A DNA stretch of 64,000 nucleotides. Source: Carya illinoinensis. Taxonomy: Eukaryota > Streptophyta > Magnoliopsida > Fagales > Juglandaceae. Position 1 is the stretch's first letter; each line of letters opens with the position of its first letter. Under the pieces are notes generated by a model. The model was not told where the DNA came from and did not search any database. It saw only the letters and a list, made by a program, of their open reading frames with translations. The stretch is from contig NC_056755.1 in assembly GCF_018687715.1 (NCBI RefSeq), forward strand, positions 11,281,501-11,345,500, written 5' to 3'. Below are positions 12,907-25,757 of this stretch, one piece after another. The position numbers and the translations under genes are program-made.

Positions 12907-15835
12907 GAATCTATAAAAGACCGAATTTCTTAACAAGGTTTGAGCATTGCAATTGCTAAATCAGATTAAGTAGCGACTGCAGAGATGTCAATGTGCAGAC
13001 AAGATAAAAGGGACTGGTGCAAAGTTGCCTTTGTGCAATAATATTAGTTTCTTCTCCCAAAAACTAATAAAAACAACACATTAGTTGACAATAATGTACA
13101 TCAGCAAAGACCTCAATAAGATTTAATAAGTTCAACTTTTTGAGCTGTCAAAGTGCATATCTGACTATAGGGGAAGCTAGTGTATAAAAATATTTAAGCA
13201 ATTGCCATGGTTTTTAAAAAAGCCGAACCTCTTACACAAGTTTCTCTAGAGTGTTACTTCATGTCAAGGTCCATCATACCATACTCAACTTGGTAATCAT
13301 TTCATAGTATTAGGCTAATGTTTCTGATATATAAATATCCAGTCTATATGTGCACACATACTTGTGATTTAAATGCTTAATTAATAGACCAAGCATTACT
13401 TTGAGGTGCACTTTCTATAGAGTCAAATACTGCATCAAAGGGAGAGAATATAAGCTTCCAATGAATTCAGTCAGTCCTCTCAATGATGGCATTCCTTTGA
13501 CATTTTCCAGCAAATGTTTTATGAAAAGAAAAAGTAAATAGAGGTGTTTAGAAGATAATGTGACTATCAGCATTATAAGGATGGTAAGCAATTACATGCA
13601 CATCAATAAAAATGATGGTATGCAAATAGTGGAAGACTTGTATGTCTTCCCCAGCATTACCCCTAATTTCTTGTGAAGTGATGAGTGGAACAAAATTAGG
13701 TAGATGATGATAAATAGATTCCATTAGCAAGTGGAATGTTAACAAATCTATATAGAACGTGGACTTCTAGATAGATTTGTCAATATTGGACTACCTATCT
13801 TAAAGTCTAAATAATAATAAAATGAGCACAAGTTGCATGCATATTTGCTTCAATTTTTTTAATATGTTACAAATAGAGTTCACATATTAGTTAATAAATT
13901 AGTTAAATAAATTAGTAGTTAACCAGCCAATAAAAACTGAAGTTTCTTTTTAATGATTGACATTGTTGCTCTAAATGAGTCCAACATTTCCTCTAACTGG
14001 CTCTTTGAGTGGGTAGGTAAAAACATTTTGTAAGATTAGAAAGCTAATAAATTCAAGCAAAAACAACGGCCAACAGAAAAATAAATGAAAATAGTAGGTA
14101 AAGGATATTAAATAGCATGCACTTAAAGTAGGCAAAAAGGGCTCCCCTTTAGCGTGTATGCATATGTGCAGACACACTTTAAGAACAGGTTAGGCTCCAC
14201 AAATGCATTAGCATAATCTATAAAACGGTATCATCTTGGAAGTCATTATTTTATAAATTAATAAAAAGAATCAAGAGATAATGTCGACAAATGGAAGTTG
14301 CATTAACATGATACATTCAACACTCAATCATTGGCCAATTTGAAGTAAGAAATGGTTTAGAAGTCAAACAACAGAAGCATGCATGAGAGAACAAAACATG
14401 TAAATGGAAAATGCAAACAAAAGTGTTTGCAGATGGTGTTTTATAGCTACATGTGAAGGAGAGTAAAATCCACAATGAGGGTTATACCTAAGGCCATTAT
14501 TTCTAAATTATATGGGACGATCCAAAAGGCTAAGTAACAGAAATGAGTGCCTACATTGCCAATTGGCAACCATCATACGACTCCAGACATATAAGCAGAA
14601 GAAAGGCAGACTAAATGGTGATAGAACATTCAAATGCGCATAACTAATAATGTTTAATTGAAGGAGTAGCTTAATACAAACTATAGGTTCACCAAATTGT
14701 GAAAATGACATTGATAAATAAATTTTCACCTTCAATCAAATTACTTTCGCAATAAAAGAGTATTTACATAAACCCAGGCTACCATCCTATCAATCACAAC
14801 AGTCGAAATTAGAAGTACTAAGTTCATTATGAAAATGCTAATTAAAAAGCCACTGCAATTATCAAACGGCAATCAAGCAACTGAAGATAATTATAACCAT
14901 GCAGCAACTGATAAAAGGGAAGAACTATATCTGATTACACTAGGATGTTCTGAAAGAATGTAATCATACTGTCGGTGATGGAGGCAGGAGCCCAAGCAAG
15001 CACAAAGCGTATAACAAATTGGAACTAGGGATATCGACGCCGAACCCTTGCACGCTACTCTGCAACCAATCAAACAGGAAACTTCATGGGTTAGATAACA
15101 AGAAAACAGTACCTCACTTCGTTATAACTGACATGTTAGTTAAATATATATCCAAAACAAACATTTTCGAGAACTATTAGAGAAACAATAAAGGTACAAA
15201 AATATATATAGTCCAGTTTTAATCTCCCAAAAAAAAATTGTATTTTAGTCAACAAAATGGAAAAACCCCTATAACAGACCACTAAGATTAAAGATTCAAT
15301 CAGATCTCAGTCAAGGCATCAAGAAGAACAAAATATATAGAGGGTTCAGGTTTGATCAAGATATCCACCCTATAAATTGCAAGAACCAAAATTTTGAAGC
15401 CAAGAGAAGAAAGTGAAGAAATGAAAAGAGACGGCATGCCGGTGAAGAAGGAGAGAAAAACAGAGGCAAGTAGTAGAATGGTGAAGAATAGCTGGTAAAC
15501 CGGATCTTCACTCAGCATTTCAAGCAATAATCAAAGATACAACGACAACAACTCACAACTTAACCGAATCAAAAAAACAATTATAAAAGTTTCTCACATC
15601 TGCCATGTCCCAGACTATTGGCATTATATAAATTTTTTAAGTATATAAAATGCCATGAAATACTATCGTGTGATTTAAACACAAGAAATACGGCTTTATC
15701 CCTTCATCTTACATCTCAACAAATTAAAGCCTCACAAACAGAGAAATATAGCATAACAAGGGCAGCAAAAAACCAAAAAATGAAAGCTTGTTTACCTAAC
15801 CGTAGCTTCCATGCACGAATTGTTGATTGCTCACA
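12907..15835. other. Non-coding DNA, no gene seen
   Basis: AT-rich, with only short unremarkable frames on both strands. No repeat array or RNA gene was recognised. It probably belongs to the same CACTA leader region. Confidence 0.4.
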
Positions 15836-16496
15836 GTAAAGGGAGCTGAAACATATGAGAGATTTTTGTAAGGATTAGTGAAGGGAAGGGGATGACCTAG
15901 TAGAGACAACTAGGGTCCAGAAAATCTGCCGATACTACTGCAAATCGAAGGTAGCAAAATCAATTGGAAAGCTGGATTGTGCCGTCATCGTCAACGACGA
16001 TTCAGTGGTTGCTGGTTCATCACAGATGGATTACAGCAACTGTTGCATTTACAATATTTGATGAGAAGTAGGAATTTTCGGAGCTAGGGCTATGGGTTTC
16101 GCCCAAAATATGGTATGGAAAAAGAATGTAAGAAGAGGGTCAACTGACGAGAAGAGAGGAAAAAGGTCCCGCGGGTGCTAAGTAGGGGCTATTTATATAA
16201 CTCGGCTATAATGACGACTTTTACTTGTCACAAAAGGATTCAATGATTTATTAATGGAAACCACCTTCAGTGACGACTGCATGTCATTAGAACAAACACA
16301 AAACGTAAAGAATTTGACTTATTGTGACAAACAAATTTGCGGTGGATATTTGTTGCTGAAAATACCCATCTTTATTGACAATTTCATTTGATAGTTTTGG
16401 AGACGAGAATTTTGTGAGAAAACATATGTATTAGCAGTAATTTTTCTTCTGCGAGAAAAAAAATTGTGGCAAAAAGCTGAATTTGTTGTTACATCA
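15836..16496 (-). other. Probable CACTA 5' leader and subterminal region
   Basis: Read on the minus strand, 16496 inward begins with a degenerate CACTA-like terminus. A run of short TGAC/GTCA-bearing repeats follows (16210-16400), then a more GC-rich leader containing accccgcgggac-like sequence near 16170. The leader ends with a possible splice donor region near 15840. This order is usual at the promoter-bearing end of CACTA elements. It is inferred from layout. Confidence 0.4.
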
Positions 16497-18218
16497 TTAG
16501 ATACTGGTTTGTTAACTAGATTTCAATCATTCATGCAAATTGGATATGAGAAATATTAGATATTAAATCACTCAATTGAAAAAGTAGATTATACCAGCAC
16601 AAATATGCACAGTTGGTCCATTCTCAAACTCAAAATCATAACCAACATACATAGAAACCTCATTTGTGCATTACGCCTACCAAAACAACATATGTATGCT
16701 GGAACATTTTGGAATGAATGTAACTAATGATAGAATAGCATAAGTTATAGTGATAGATGCTACAGCTGTTGGGGCTGTATCAAATTCATACAATAATGGA
16801 TTGAGGTCAATTCCATAAAAAGCATTAACTTTGTTTGGTGAACTTCAATCTATTGATGAAAAAGAAAACATTCAAAAAACTTCAACGCTAACCCAATTAA
16901 GATGTGATAAATAAATGCAATACTAGTGAGTAGCTCTCTTTAGCTAACATCCAAATTATTGGCCTTGATCCCCTTGGATCCCCTCTCTAAAATAATTAAA
17001 ATAAAAAAGTCATTGAACATGTACTGGTTAGACAGGGAGAAAGAGAAAATACTTATCCTTTTTTTAATTTTTATTCAGTTGTTTAAGGCAAGGTACCCTA
17101 TGTTGATAAGGTAATTTTAGTATACCAATATGATCCTAGTGTATAATCTTCTCTTTAGTGCTGTCAGTAGCGTATTATGGGTGTCTAACCATGGTCATCT
17201 ACAGCTTATTGGTCCCCCCCTCCCAAATGACAAAAAATAATGGATTGTTAAGGGATGATCTTGTAAAGTCTGTTCCCCTTTGGGTCAAAAATTGATTTTT
17301 AGTGTTTATGAAACCGAAGTCACTAGCTCATCACAAATGATTCTTTCTGGTTCATAATAATATTTTCCACTTTCTAAAAACAAAGAAAAAAAATTGTACA
17401 AGAGTTTAAGCAATATATAATATAATTATTTCCACAGGCATCCTTTGTGTTTTTTCAAATCAACTAATCATACTGACCATATACAGAATTCACAGCCTTT
17501 TGTACCCAAATGAATCACTCCCATAACTACAATTGAAAACTAGTGGGGTAACTAGATCACAACTTTCCCATCTCATTACTAAAGTCTGAAACTAGCAAAA
17601 AAACCAGCAGGGGAATACTCAGCTTGTCTAAATACGCATGTCGAGTTTTGGGGCCAGGATGGGAAAAAAAGTTTGGTAGTACCAATACCAGAGCAGCTTA
17701 TTACACTTATCAGATATTAAGGGTCAGGTTAGGTTAATAAGTCTCTTTAATTTACCAAATGAGTTGCAAAAGAATAAAATGTTAGTAATATGAGAAATTA
17801 GGCCCTGCAGTCAAGTCTTCTCCACCCACAATACCATAACCAGCAACACCCCACATCTCACACAATCCATATAGCAACCCAAATAGCCACACTACCAAGT
17901 TTTCTCCGCCCATAACACTCCAAAGCATAGGCTATTACACATCAATGTAACCAAGAAGTCAAAACACTAATGTTTCTTACACAACCAGAACCAAAGCAAC
18001 TTTCTAAATGGTACTAATGTACAAGTCACAAAAACAACAGTATAAATACGAAACTGGTTAATGGACTTTCTTACCCAAATTTTGTTGTAGTGAATACAGT
18101 GAAATCAATAGTGAAAATAAGGGGCTACTTATGATGGTTCCTACATTTATGATGGTGCACGATGGGGTAGACCGAATCGTGCAACTGGTGCGGCGGCTCG
18201 ACAACTGGAACGAATGGG

Positions 18219-18294
<76 letters not shown>

Positions 18295-18725
18295 TCTGGG
18301 CAGCGTTCAACGGTGACACCCATGTGCGTGTGCTCGAGGTGGCTACTGCTCACGGCGGCTCTATGGTCGCTGGCAGTGGTTGGTGCGAGAGACGGGGAGG
18401 GGGGAAGACAAGGCAGGGTCACGGGCAGGGGGCTTGTGGGTGTATGCGCAGGAAGGGAAAATAGGTGAGGGGCAGGGGAAAGAAGAAGGTAAAGGGAAAA
18501 AGAAAGTAAAACGGGGAGAAGGTTGTTCGGGGAGAGACATGAAAAATAAAAGGGAGAAGATTTAAGTTTTATATTTTGAACTTTTGTGTGGTGGAGTAAA
18601 TTGCAGCAAATAATTAAATTTAACTCTATTAAAATTAGTGGCAACTGAATGTCGTTGTAAAATATTAAGAAAGTGTCGAAATTGACTTTTAATAGTTATA
18701 GCAAAAGGCCGAATATGTTGTAGTG
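16497..18725. repeat. Segment with two further CACTA-type right ends (18092 and 18725)
   Basis: The motif tgttgtagtg, the reverse of CACTACAACA, occurs at 18083-18092 (after acccaaatt) and 18716-18725 (after ggccgaata). The stretch before 18725, gcaaaaggccgaatatgttg, is near-identical to the stretch before 16496, and gtcgttgta / gtgtcgaaat repeats precede it. These look like ends of one or two smaller related elements. No matching left ends or target duplications were found, so their extents stay open. No gene was recognised at 16497-18080. Confidence 0.4.
18222..18291. repeat. (GA)n microsatellite
   Basis: About 35 uninterrupted GA dinucleotides between a GC-rich stretch on the right and AT-rich DNA on the left. 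All reading frames across it are simple Arg/Glu or Leu/Ser repeats, not genes. Confidence 0.97.
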
Positions 18726-19354
18726 GATAGAGTGTAGAGTCAAGGTTCAAACTCATGACCTCTATTGTAACTTGTGATACTATGTGAAATTACCAAATTT
18801 CATTTATCTCAAAAGCTTAAACTAATGAAAAAAGATAGATTTTATTGTTTACCTTATATCTTAACAATAAGTATCTCTATTGCCAAGTGACAACTAGTTT
18901 CTGTCATGAACATATTAATCGATATATATCATGTATATATATATATATATATGTATAAAACATAGTTTCAAATCCCATTGCTACTAAAAAAACATGAATA
19001 AAAGAACAATATTCATGCAATTTTGTAATGCCTCTACAGCTCGAGGTGCTCGAATTGTCCTTTAATGCTCCATCCAAATTCATTTTTTGATTTTGTCCCC
19101 GGGAGGAGGAACCCATTTAATCAGAAATGGCCTCATTGTTTTATTAGAACAATCATAGCTAGCATTAACATTAGAGTTAAAAACGAATAAAAAAAAGGTT
19201 TTGGCATTTTGTTTGGAATACTGAATATAGGAGATACATATAATTTATGATAAATACAAATCATAGGTATAGTAGTCATGAGTCAAGCAGGATATCATGT
19301 TTGATTCTAGCTATTGATCATGCATGAAAAAATAATTGAAAATTCTTGGTATAT
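18726..19354. other. Intergenic DNA, no gene seen
   Basis: AT-rich, with a short (TA)n run near 18935-18951. Nothing else was recognised. Confidence 0.5.
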
Positions 19355-21581
19355 TGTGATGACCCGCTTTTACGTGTATTTTCAATGAAGGGTTGTTTTT
19401 AATTTAATTATTATATTAGTTTATTTATTTTAAATTAATGTGTTTTAATTGGTTTTTAATTTATTTGAGGTGGTGTTTAATTTATTTTAGTTGTTTTACG
19501 GTTTTTAATATCGTTTTCGGCGGATCTGTTTTTGGTTTCCGGAGTGAGGATTGGACCTCATTTCTTTTCTTTTCTCTTTTTCTTTTTTCCTTTTCCTTTT
19601 TCTTTTTCTTCTTTTATTCTTTCCTTCCCGGTTTCTCTCTCCCCGCGCAGCTCTTCTCTCTTTTCTCCTTCCCATCGCCGCCCCTTTGACCGCCCAGTTC
19701 TCCGCCGTCCGGCCACTCTTTAGTGCACCACCACCACCATTCTCTTCTCCTTCCACCAGAGATCATCCCCACCAATTTTCAGAGCCATCGGACCAGCCGT
19801 TAGCCTCCGCAAGCCGCCGAAAGTCGCTGCACCTGCTCTGTTTTTGCCCCTGTCGCCGGTTGCTTTCGCAGCCCAGAACCGCCGCTCGCTGGCGGCGTGG
19901 CCTACACCACCCACCCAGTTTTCTTCCCCTCTCACCGGTGAACATCCCCACCAAGTTTCACCTCCATCCGAGCCACCGTTAGCCACCACGAGCTCCTCCA
20001 AGCCATACGGTTTTTCACCGTTTCCAGCGCCGTCGCACCACCTCCGGCCGCTATCTTTTCACAGCTTCTTCCCCTACCTCTTGCCGACCTAAACCACCCA
20101 TTTCTGACCTCGATCCGTTGCCGGAGCAGCTCCCACGAGGTCAACTCCGTTCAACCCCTTTTTGGCCTTCGACCGCCATTTCCACCACCACCCACGGCCA
20201 AAACTCATTTCTCTTAATTTCATAAATATTTCAAGGCCATTTCCTATCAATCCCGAGCCTTGGTTTGTCCCCGTTCAAAAGTGGATATTTTACAACCCAC
20301 GGCCACAATGAAATTTCACTGTCACGTTGCTTTCCTTCCGCCGTTTGCAATGCCGTGTGTTTTCTAAAAATACCATATAGCGTTGTAAGTATTTTCCAAA
20401 CCCTACTTTTAGATTTAAATATATTTTGCTCTTTCAATAATTAATTGTTTTTGATTGGCTGATTCCAGACTGAGTCCGAGGAGTTCGGGGGTCGGATGGA
20501 TTGAGGACGGAGTGCTTGGTTTTGCTTGTTTGTGTTTGCTTGATTATATGTGCTATGAGGCGTGAGTTGCATATTGTGTTTATGTGCATATTGTTTTAAT
20601 CGGGAAAATTCCGTTTTATTGGCGTAAATGGTTTTTTGGTGCGTGTGCCTCACGAGCCCAAGCCGGGATGAGTTATTATCTCGGTGGAGCTCCTCTGGTC
20701 ACTCGGGAGTGGATAAAACTGAGTGACATCCCCTTGCGACAACCGGATCGTACGATACGGTAACGCTGTCGTGTCGACTCCGTGGTCCTAGAGTGGCGGG
20801 GACTAGAGGATGGCCTGGCTAAGTACGCGCGAGGCGCGAGTCTGGGCATCGCTCGTTTAGGTGTCACATGCGTAATCGTTACCTGTGATGTGGCACAAAG
20901 CCAGGGTATACGGGTGATCCCTAGGGGAGATCATGGTGCATGCATAACCGGATTATTTTTATGGTTTTCGGATGTGGGCCATTTTCTAGGAAAATGGCGA
21001 TGTTTGGTTTCCGAGATTTTTGATCCATTTTCTGGGAAAATGGTGGTTTGGGCCATTATCTGGGATAATGGCGAGACTTGGTTTTAAGGATATGTTTTTG
21101 TGGGCCAAATGGGTTTTTGGCGTGCGTGTAAAAGTTATGTTTTATGGCGCATGTGCATTGGTTTTTATTTCATGTATATTGTTTGAGTTTTATATGTTTT
21201 TATCTAGTGGTGTTTGGAGTTTACTTACCTGCGGCACCATTTTTGGTACCGTAGATTTTAGTGCAGAGATCGAGGATGAGGAGGAGGAGGCTGAGCCCGA
21301 GGATGCGGCTTCGCCGGGGTGCTGATGTTACGTTTTGTATTTAGTTTAAAATTATATTTGTGTCTTATAATATTTATTTATGTATTTTTTGAATAGTTTT
21401 GTATTAAACAAGAAAAATTTTGGTACTTAGTTATTGACTTGCTTTTCGCTGCGTATTTCTCGTGCACATTCGTCGCTTTTTCACACATTTGGCACTCGTC
21501 GATAGGATGATGACCCGTGATGTCATCATCCGGACATCTCGATTTTCCCGTATTCGTGCGTGGGGATTTGGGGGCGTCACA
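19355..21581. mobile_element. Solo LTR (2227 bp) with TATAT target duplication
   Basis: The unit starts TGTGATGACCCGC and ends GGGGGCGTCACA, giving the TG...CA termini and short imperfect inverted ends of an LTR. The five bases on each side are identical: TATAT at 19350-19354 and 21582-21586. Inside there are no gag-pol frames, primer-binding site or second LTR copy, so a solo LTR left by recombination between the two LTRs is the simplest reading. It is strikingly richer in G+C (about 19650-20170 and 20640-20950) than its surroundings. The orientation of the parent element is not certain; termini of this kind are known from plant Ty3 elements. Open frames inside (for example 19551-19982) are low-complexity and not taken as genes. 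Confidence 0.75.
20979..21071. repeat. Three tandem 19-bp palindromes inside the solo LTR
   Basis: CCATTTTCTAGGAAAATGG (20979-20997), CCATTTTCTGGGAAAATGG (21025-21043) and CCATTATCTGGGATAATGG (21053-21071). Each is an 8-bp perfect stem around a 3-base centre. In the third copy both arms changed together (TTTTC/GAAAA to TTATC/GATAA), so pairing is kept. Confidence 0.9.
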
Positions 21582-22505
21582 TATATACTCACCTATATAT
21601 AGTGTTGAGAAATGGTCTAAAAGAAGAAATTCGAGAAATTAATTTAATAACTAATGTGGATTTATGTAATACATCAAATTATATAGTTATTTTTATTACA
21701 AAATATATTTGACACATTACATCAAACATTCCAACTTGTTGATTTTTTTCCCTATAGTTCTCTCTATAGACTTATAATTAATCTAGGAATAATACTACCT
21801 ACAGTTGTGAAATATGCAAATGCTGTACAATCACTTTAAAAAAAAAAGTAGAGTCCACTATTAAAAAATTAATTTCTTATAATGTGGATATCATATTTAT
21901 ATATTTTTTTCAAAGTGATAGCACGGTATATGAGCACTGACGACCGCAACTATCATTTATTTTAATCTAAAGCACTTGGTTTTTATATTCTTTTATCTGT
22001 CTTTTGATTTAAATAGAACTTGATTATACTTTCTCTTTGAAAATGTTATTTTTCATTATAAATTTTATCATCTTCCGAACTGCATCGATCACATTAATTA
22101 GTGTGATTAAAAATAATAAAATATAAGATATTGTAGTGTAGCATTAATTTTGTTTGAATGGTACTGGCACTAAATATTAATTAATAGGGGTACGTATATA
22201 CGTATAATAGTACTGTATCAAAGCCGGATTAAATTCTGTCCATTCACTACCCTTTTTGAGAAACGACCTCTTCCACTCTTCAAGGTGAGATTATAAAGAG
22301 TTAACCAAGTCTGACTCCTTGTATCTCTCCCCTTCCTTCGCATCTCTTGTCCTCTCTCTCTCTCTCGATTTGCAAGCAAGCTGTGTGTTAAATTATATAT
22401 ATATTTGTTTCCTCCAATTAAAATAAAATTGGGTTTGGAGGATTGTTTTTGTTTTCCTTGTTTAAACAGAGACGACAGAGAGATGATCAAGAGTTTTGTT
22501 TAAAA
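21582..22505 (+). promoter_or_regulatory. Upstream region of the MADS-box gene
   Basis: AT-rich DNA between the solo LTR and the MADS start codon, so the insertion ends about 920 bp upstream of the coding region. An AT run near 22390-22405 (aattatatatatattt) could act as a TATA region. A pyrimidine-rich run at 22320-22370 (ctctctctctctctcg) is likely 5' leader. No CArG box was looked for exhaustively. Confidence 0.4.
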
Positions 22506-25500
22506 ATGGGTCGTGTGAAACTCCCAATTAAGAGAATAGAAAACAATACGAATCGACAAGTCACCTTCTCCAAACGTAGAAATGGACTCGTTAAAAAGGC
22601 TTACGAGCTTTCCATTCTTTGTGACATTGATATTGCTCTCATTATGTTCTCCCCCTCTGGCCGTCTCACTCACTTCTCTGGCAAGAGAAGGTACGTCGTC
22701 GACGTACTTCTGCATTTTCTTTACTTAATAAATATTTCGTTCATGCATGCCTCATGCCTGCCTTTTTGTTACCCTACAATCAATCAATATATTTGCCTAT
22801 ATCTCTTTTAATTCTTTAATATTATCTCATATATTCCGGACTTCGTTGATCAGCGATCTCTGTCGTCTCAGTACTACTTCAATGCATGTATTTTTCTGCA
22901 GGCTTGTAATTAATTTCCTCTATTTTTTTCATTCTGGCAATTAATTTACTGGTTTTTATTTTTTATTTTATTTTGTTCTTCCAACAGAATCGAGGATGTG
23001 TTTACACGTTACATAAATATGCCCGATCATGATAGAGGAGGGTATGGATGATATCGCACGATTGATCGATATCCTTTAAAGAAATTCCTTGCTTTTTATT
23101 TTTTTATTTATATAAAAATAAATTGTTGATAAATATTTCCCTTTTATTGCAGAGTTGTTCAGAATAGAGAGGTAACATATTAAATAATGACAAAAAAAAT
23201 ACACAAAAAAATAGTGTAAGAAAGCAGTTTACTGATCTTGCAAATCGTATTATATATATATGTTCAGTAATAATCATCGTATCCATGCAGTTTTTACTCG
23301 GAACCCTAAAGAAACTCAAGACCGAAAATGGCATAGCCCTTCAACTTGCCAAGTATGATCTCTTAATTCTCTCCTCTCCCTTATATATTATATATGCGAT
23401 CGAGGATTTCATTGGGATGTACTTCTTCATTGATTATTTCTTTTTCTTTTTTCACTTATATACAAACTTCTTCAAACAGTCCTGCGGAAAATGATTCTAA
23501 TCATGTTGAGGTAAAATACTAGAATTGTAATACTATATATATATATATTGTCGTTATATAGCCATATGTTTATATGCATGTGTGTGTGTATATATATGTA
23601 TATATAATTTGTTGATTTCGTCTACTGGATGCTTGTATATATAGGAACTCAGAAAAGAAATTAGCAATTTGCAACATCAGCTTCACACGGCCGAGCAGCA
23701 GTTAAGGTTAGAGAAATCTTTCTTGTTATAATCTATATATCTCCACCAAATTAAGTGTTATTATATTCTTGAGCCGGTATGTACGTAGAGTACACCATTC
23801 ACATTATTTAACTGAAAATATTTGATTTATAATATTTAAATTTTAAAATTTATCTTTAAAATCAAATTATGATATCACGTAAGCATGCATTCTCGATCTC
23901 TTAAGTGAGTCTTACACATCAATTTGAAAATATATAATATTTGTTTTTCAAAATTAATAAGTAATGGTACAATTTTGGTTCGATTTGTGAGTAATAATTT
24001 CCTTGGTTACTAAATCGATCGAGTGTTGATAAGGATTTTTGAGCCGGACCTTGTGTTGCCGAAATCGATGGAGGAACTCGAATCGTGTGAGAATAACCTT
24101 TTGGAGGCCTTGAGGCGTATCAAGCAAAGAAAGGTACCGGATGGAGCTAGCCTACCCCTAATTGTTTTCTACAATATTGGGTTCTTAATTAGTAGTAGTA
24201 CTGCTTATTATATATGCATTCCAAAAATTGCAACAATTAACGTACGTACGTACCCATTTTCTTAATTTCTTCGTGCAGGAAGACCTAATTAGTAACCATT
24301 TATCTACATATCATGACCCATCCAGTGTGCAGGTAATAATCTTAATTAAGATCATGAGCTCCATTATTCAGAGTTTCATTTACATGCTATTGAACTACGT
24401 ACTTTTCCATCATGCTTTAATTTTGAAGAGTTATATATATATGTTGTATATATATTACACGCTCATCATATCACTCCCGTTACACCGTACACGTACGGTA
24501 TTGGCCGTGCATGTATTGACAAGAATATATACTGTTATATAAACACAATAGAATGCATGACATAAGTAAGATATATGAGAATATAGTATACAGTTTTGTA
24601 TTTTGTGGGTTACGAGGTCTCATTCTACTCATATTTTACAAAAAAAAATTAAATTAAAAAATTTAAGAATTATTAATATTGTTGCATTTTTTAAAATACT
24701 CCTTCATGGTTAATTGTAAGAATTCTCAAGATGATTAAACGCAGATGTACTTGGACACGCAAGATCATGGGGTAATACCGACGTCTTTTGAAAATGAGGC
24801 TGTGAACTGGTTGCCAGAGAATAATGGACACAACCCGACCCAAATTTGCGTAGGATCTGAATCATCTTGTATCCCTCTCCGGTAATTAATTAAGAAATTA
24901 ATTCACATAAACTGTGTTTTCTTAATACTTTTCGAATTAATCATGCAGGCTTTGCATGTGTATATATGTTTTCGAATTCAATTATATATATATATATATA
25001 ATACTTTGATGATGTTCATGATCAGGAACCAATCCTCGACGGAGATTTATAATCAGGACGTGTGTAATGCCACAAATATAAATATGGAGCCTGCATGCAA
25101 CATGGGAGCACCTGGGTGCCACATCGGCAATATCAATCCAGGAAGTACTCATGATCATGATGATCATGATGATGGCTTACCGTCTTGGCATCATTCCTTC
25201 ACTGCAAGCGAGCTCCTCTCTGCCTTGATGCCCCAAACATCCTTCCAGTTTCCTCCCATGAAGCAGGTAAGTTTCTTTTAATTTCGTACATGATGAGAAT
25301 AGAGAAAGCATCTATTTAGAAATGTTATTATAAGTTAACATGACTTGATATAATATGTACGTACGCGGACTCTATTTATAGTAGAAGGGAGTTTATAATC
25401 TGACTTATTATATTGAATTGTACCAGTTTGTAAGATTTGTACTATTGTAAAATTTCTTTGTAACTGATCAAATATTTTTATTGTGAAAAAAAAAATCTCT

Positions 25501-25757
25501 AAACTAGGTTAAATCAGGTTTAGGCCAGTTAATGTTAGTATTATGTATCAAAATACCAAAAAAGAAAAAGAACAAAAAGAACAATGAAATAGTACTTCTG
25601 TGATTGTCTGCAGGAAATTGCGGGAACAAGCCTTTCATCAATGATGTCGCACCAACAGACCGTAGAGACTGCATCAAACTGCCCACCAGGGCCACCAATG
25701 CAATCCAGCGACGAAGATAATGCAAACTATGACAACACGCTGCATGCCTTAGATTGA
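22506..25757 (+). CDS. MIKC*-type (S-clade) MADS-box transcription factor, AGL66/AGL104-like, 11 exons
   Basis: DNA-binding transcription factor; S-clade MIKC* proteins of Arabidopsis (AGL66, AGL104) dimerise with P-clade partners and control late pollen maturation. Coding exons, all with GT-AG ends and matching phase: 22506-22690, 22988-23041, 23153-23171, 23291-23352, 23480-23510, 23645-23706, 24034-24133, 24279-24332, 24745-24881, 25026-25266, 25614-25757. The total is 1089 nt, 362 residues. Exon 1 is the MADS domain ([32 protein letters not shown]). Exons 2-8 give the I region and the bipartite MIKC* K-like coiled coil ([65 protein letters not shown]). The C-terminal region keeps NWLPENN, a family mark, and a His/Asp run (HDHDDHDD). 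Exon 3 is only 19 nt. There are no stops or frameshifts, so it looks functional. The AGL66/104 grouping comes from family memory; no tree was run. Confidence 0.93.

Larger units (their letters stand above)
1..16496 (-). mobile_element. Large decayed CACTA (En/Spm) DNA transposon, left end outside window
   Basis: Two CACTA-specific proteins lie on the minus strand in the expected order: a TNP2-type transposase (9101-5330), then the start of a Plant_transposase-type second protein (703 to the left edge). The transposase 5' side faces right. At 16200-16496 short motifs such as TGACGAC and TGTGACAA recur, as in CACTA subterminal regions, and the stretch ends in gaatttgttgt, close to the end motif at 18725 (gaatatgttgtagtg). 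The terminal TAGTG itself is decayed to TAC, so the right boundary is inferred. The left end and target duplication are not visible. At over 16 kb it is long but within the known range for plant CACTA elements. Several nonsense codons and a frameshift suggest it is no longer autonomous. Confidence 0.7.

Noticed and set aside
18147..18644. Long frames on both strands over the (GA)n tract
   Set aside because: They consist of Arg/Glu or Leu/Ser dipeptide repeats from a microsatellite, with no domain and no splice context.
19505..20144. Several overlapping open frames on both strands in the GC-rich block
   Set aside because: They are low-complexity Phe/Ser/Pro or Arg/Gly frames in all phases inside the solo LTR; the openness comes from base composition.
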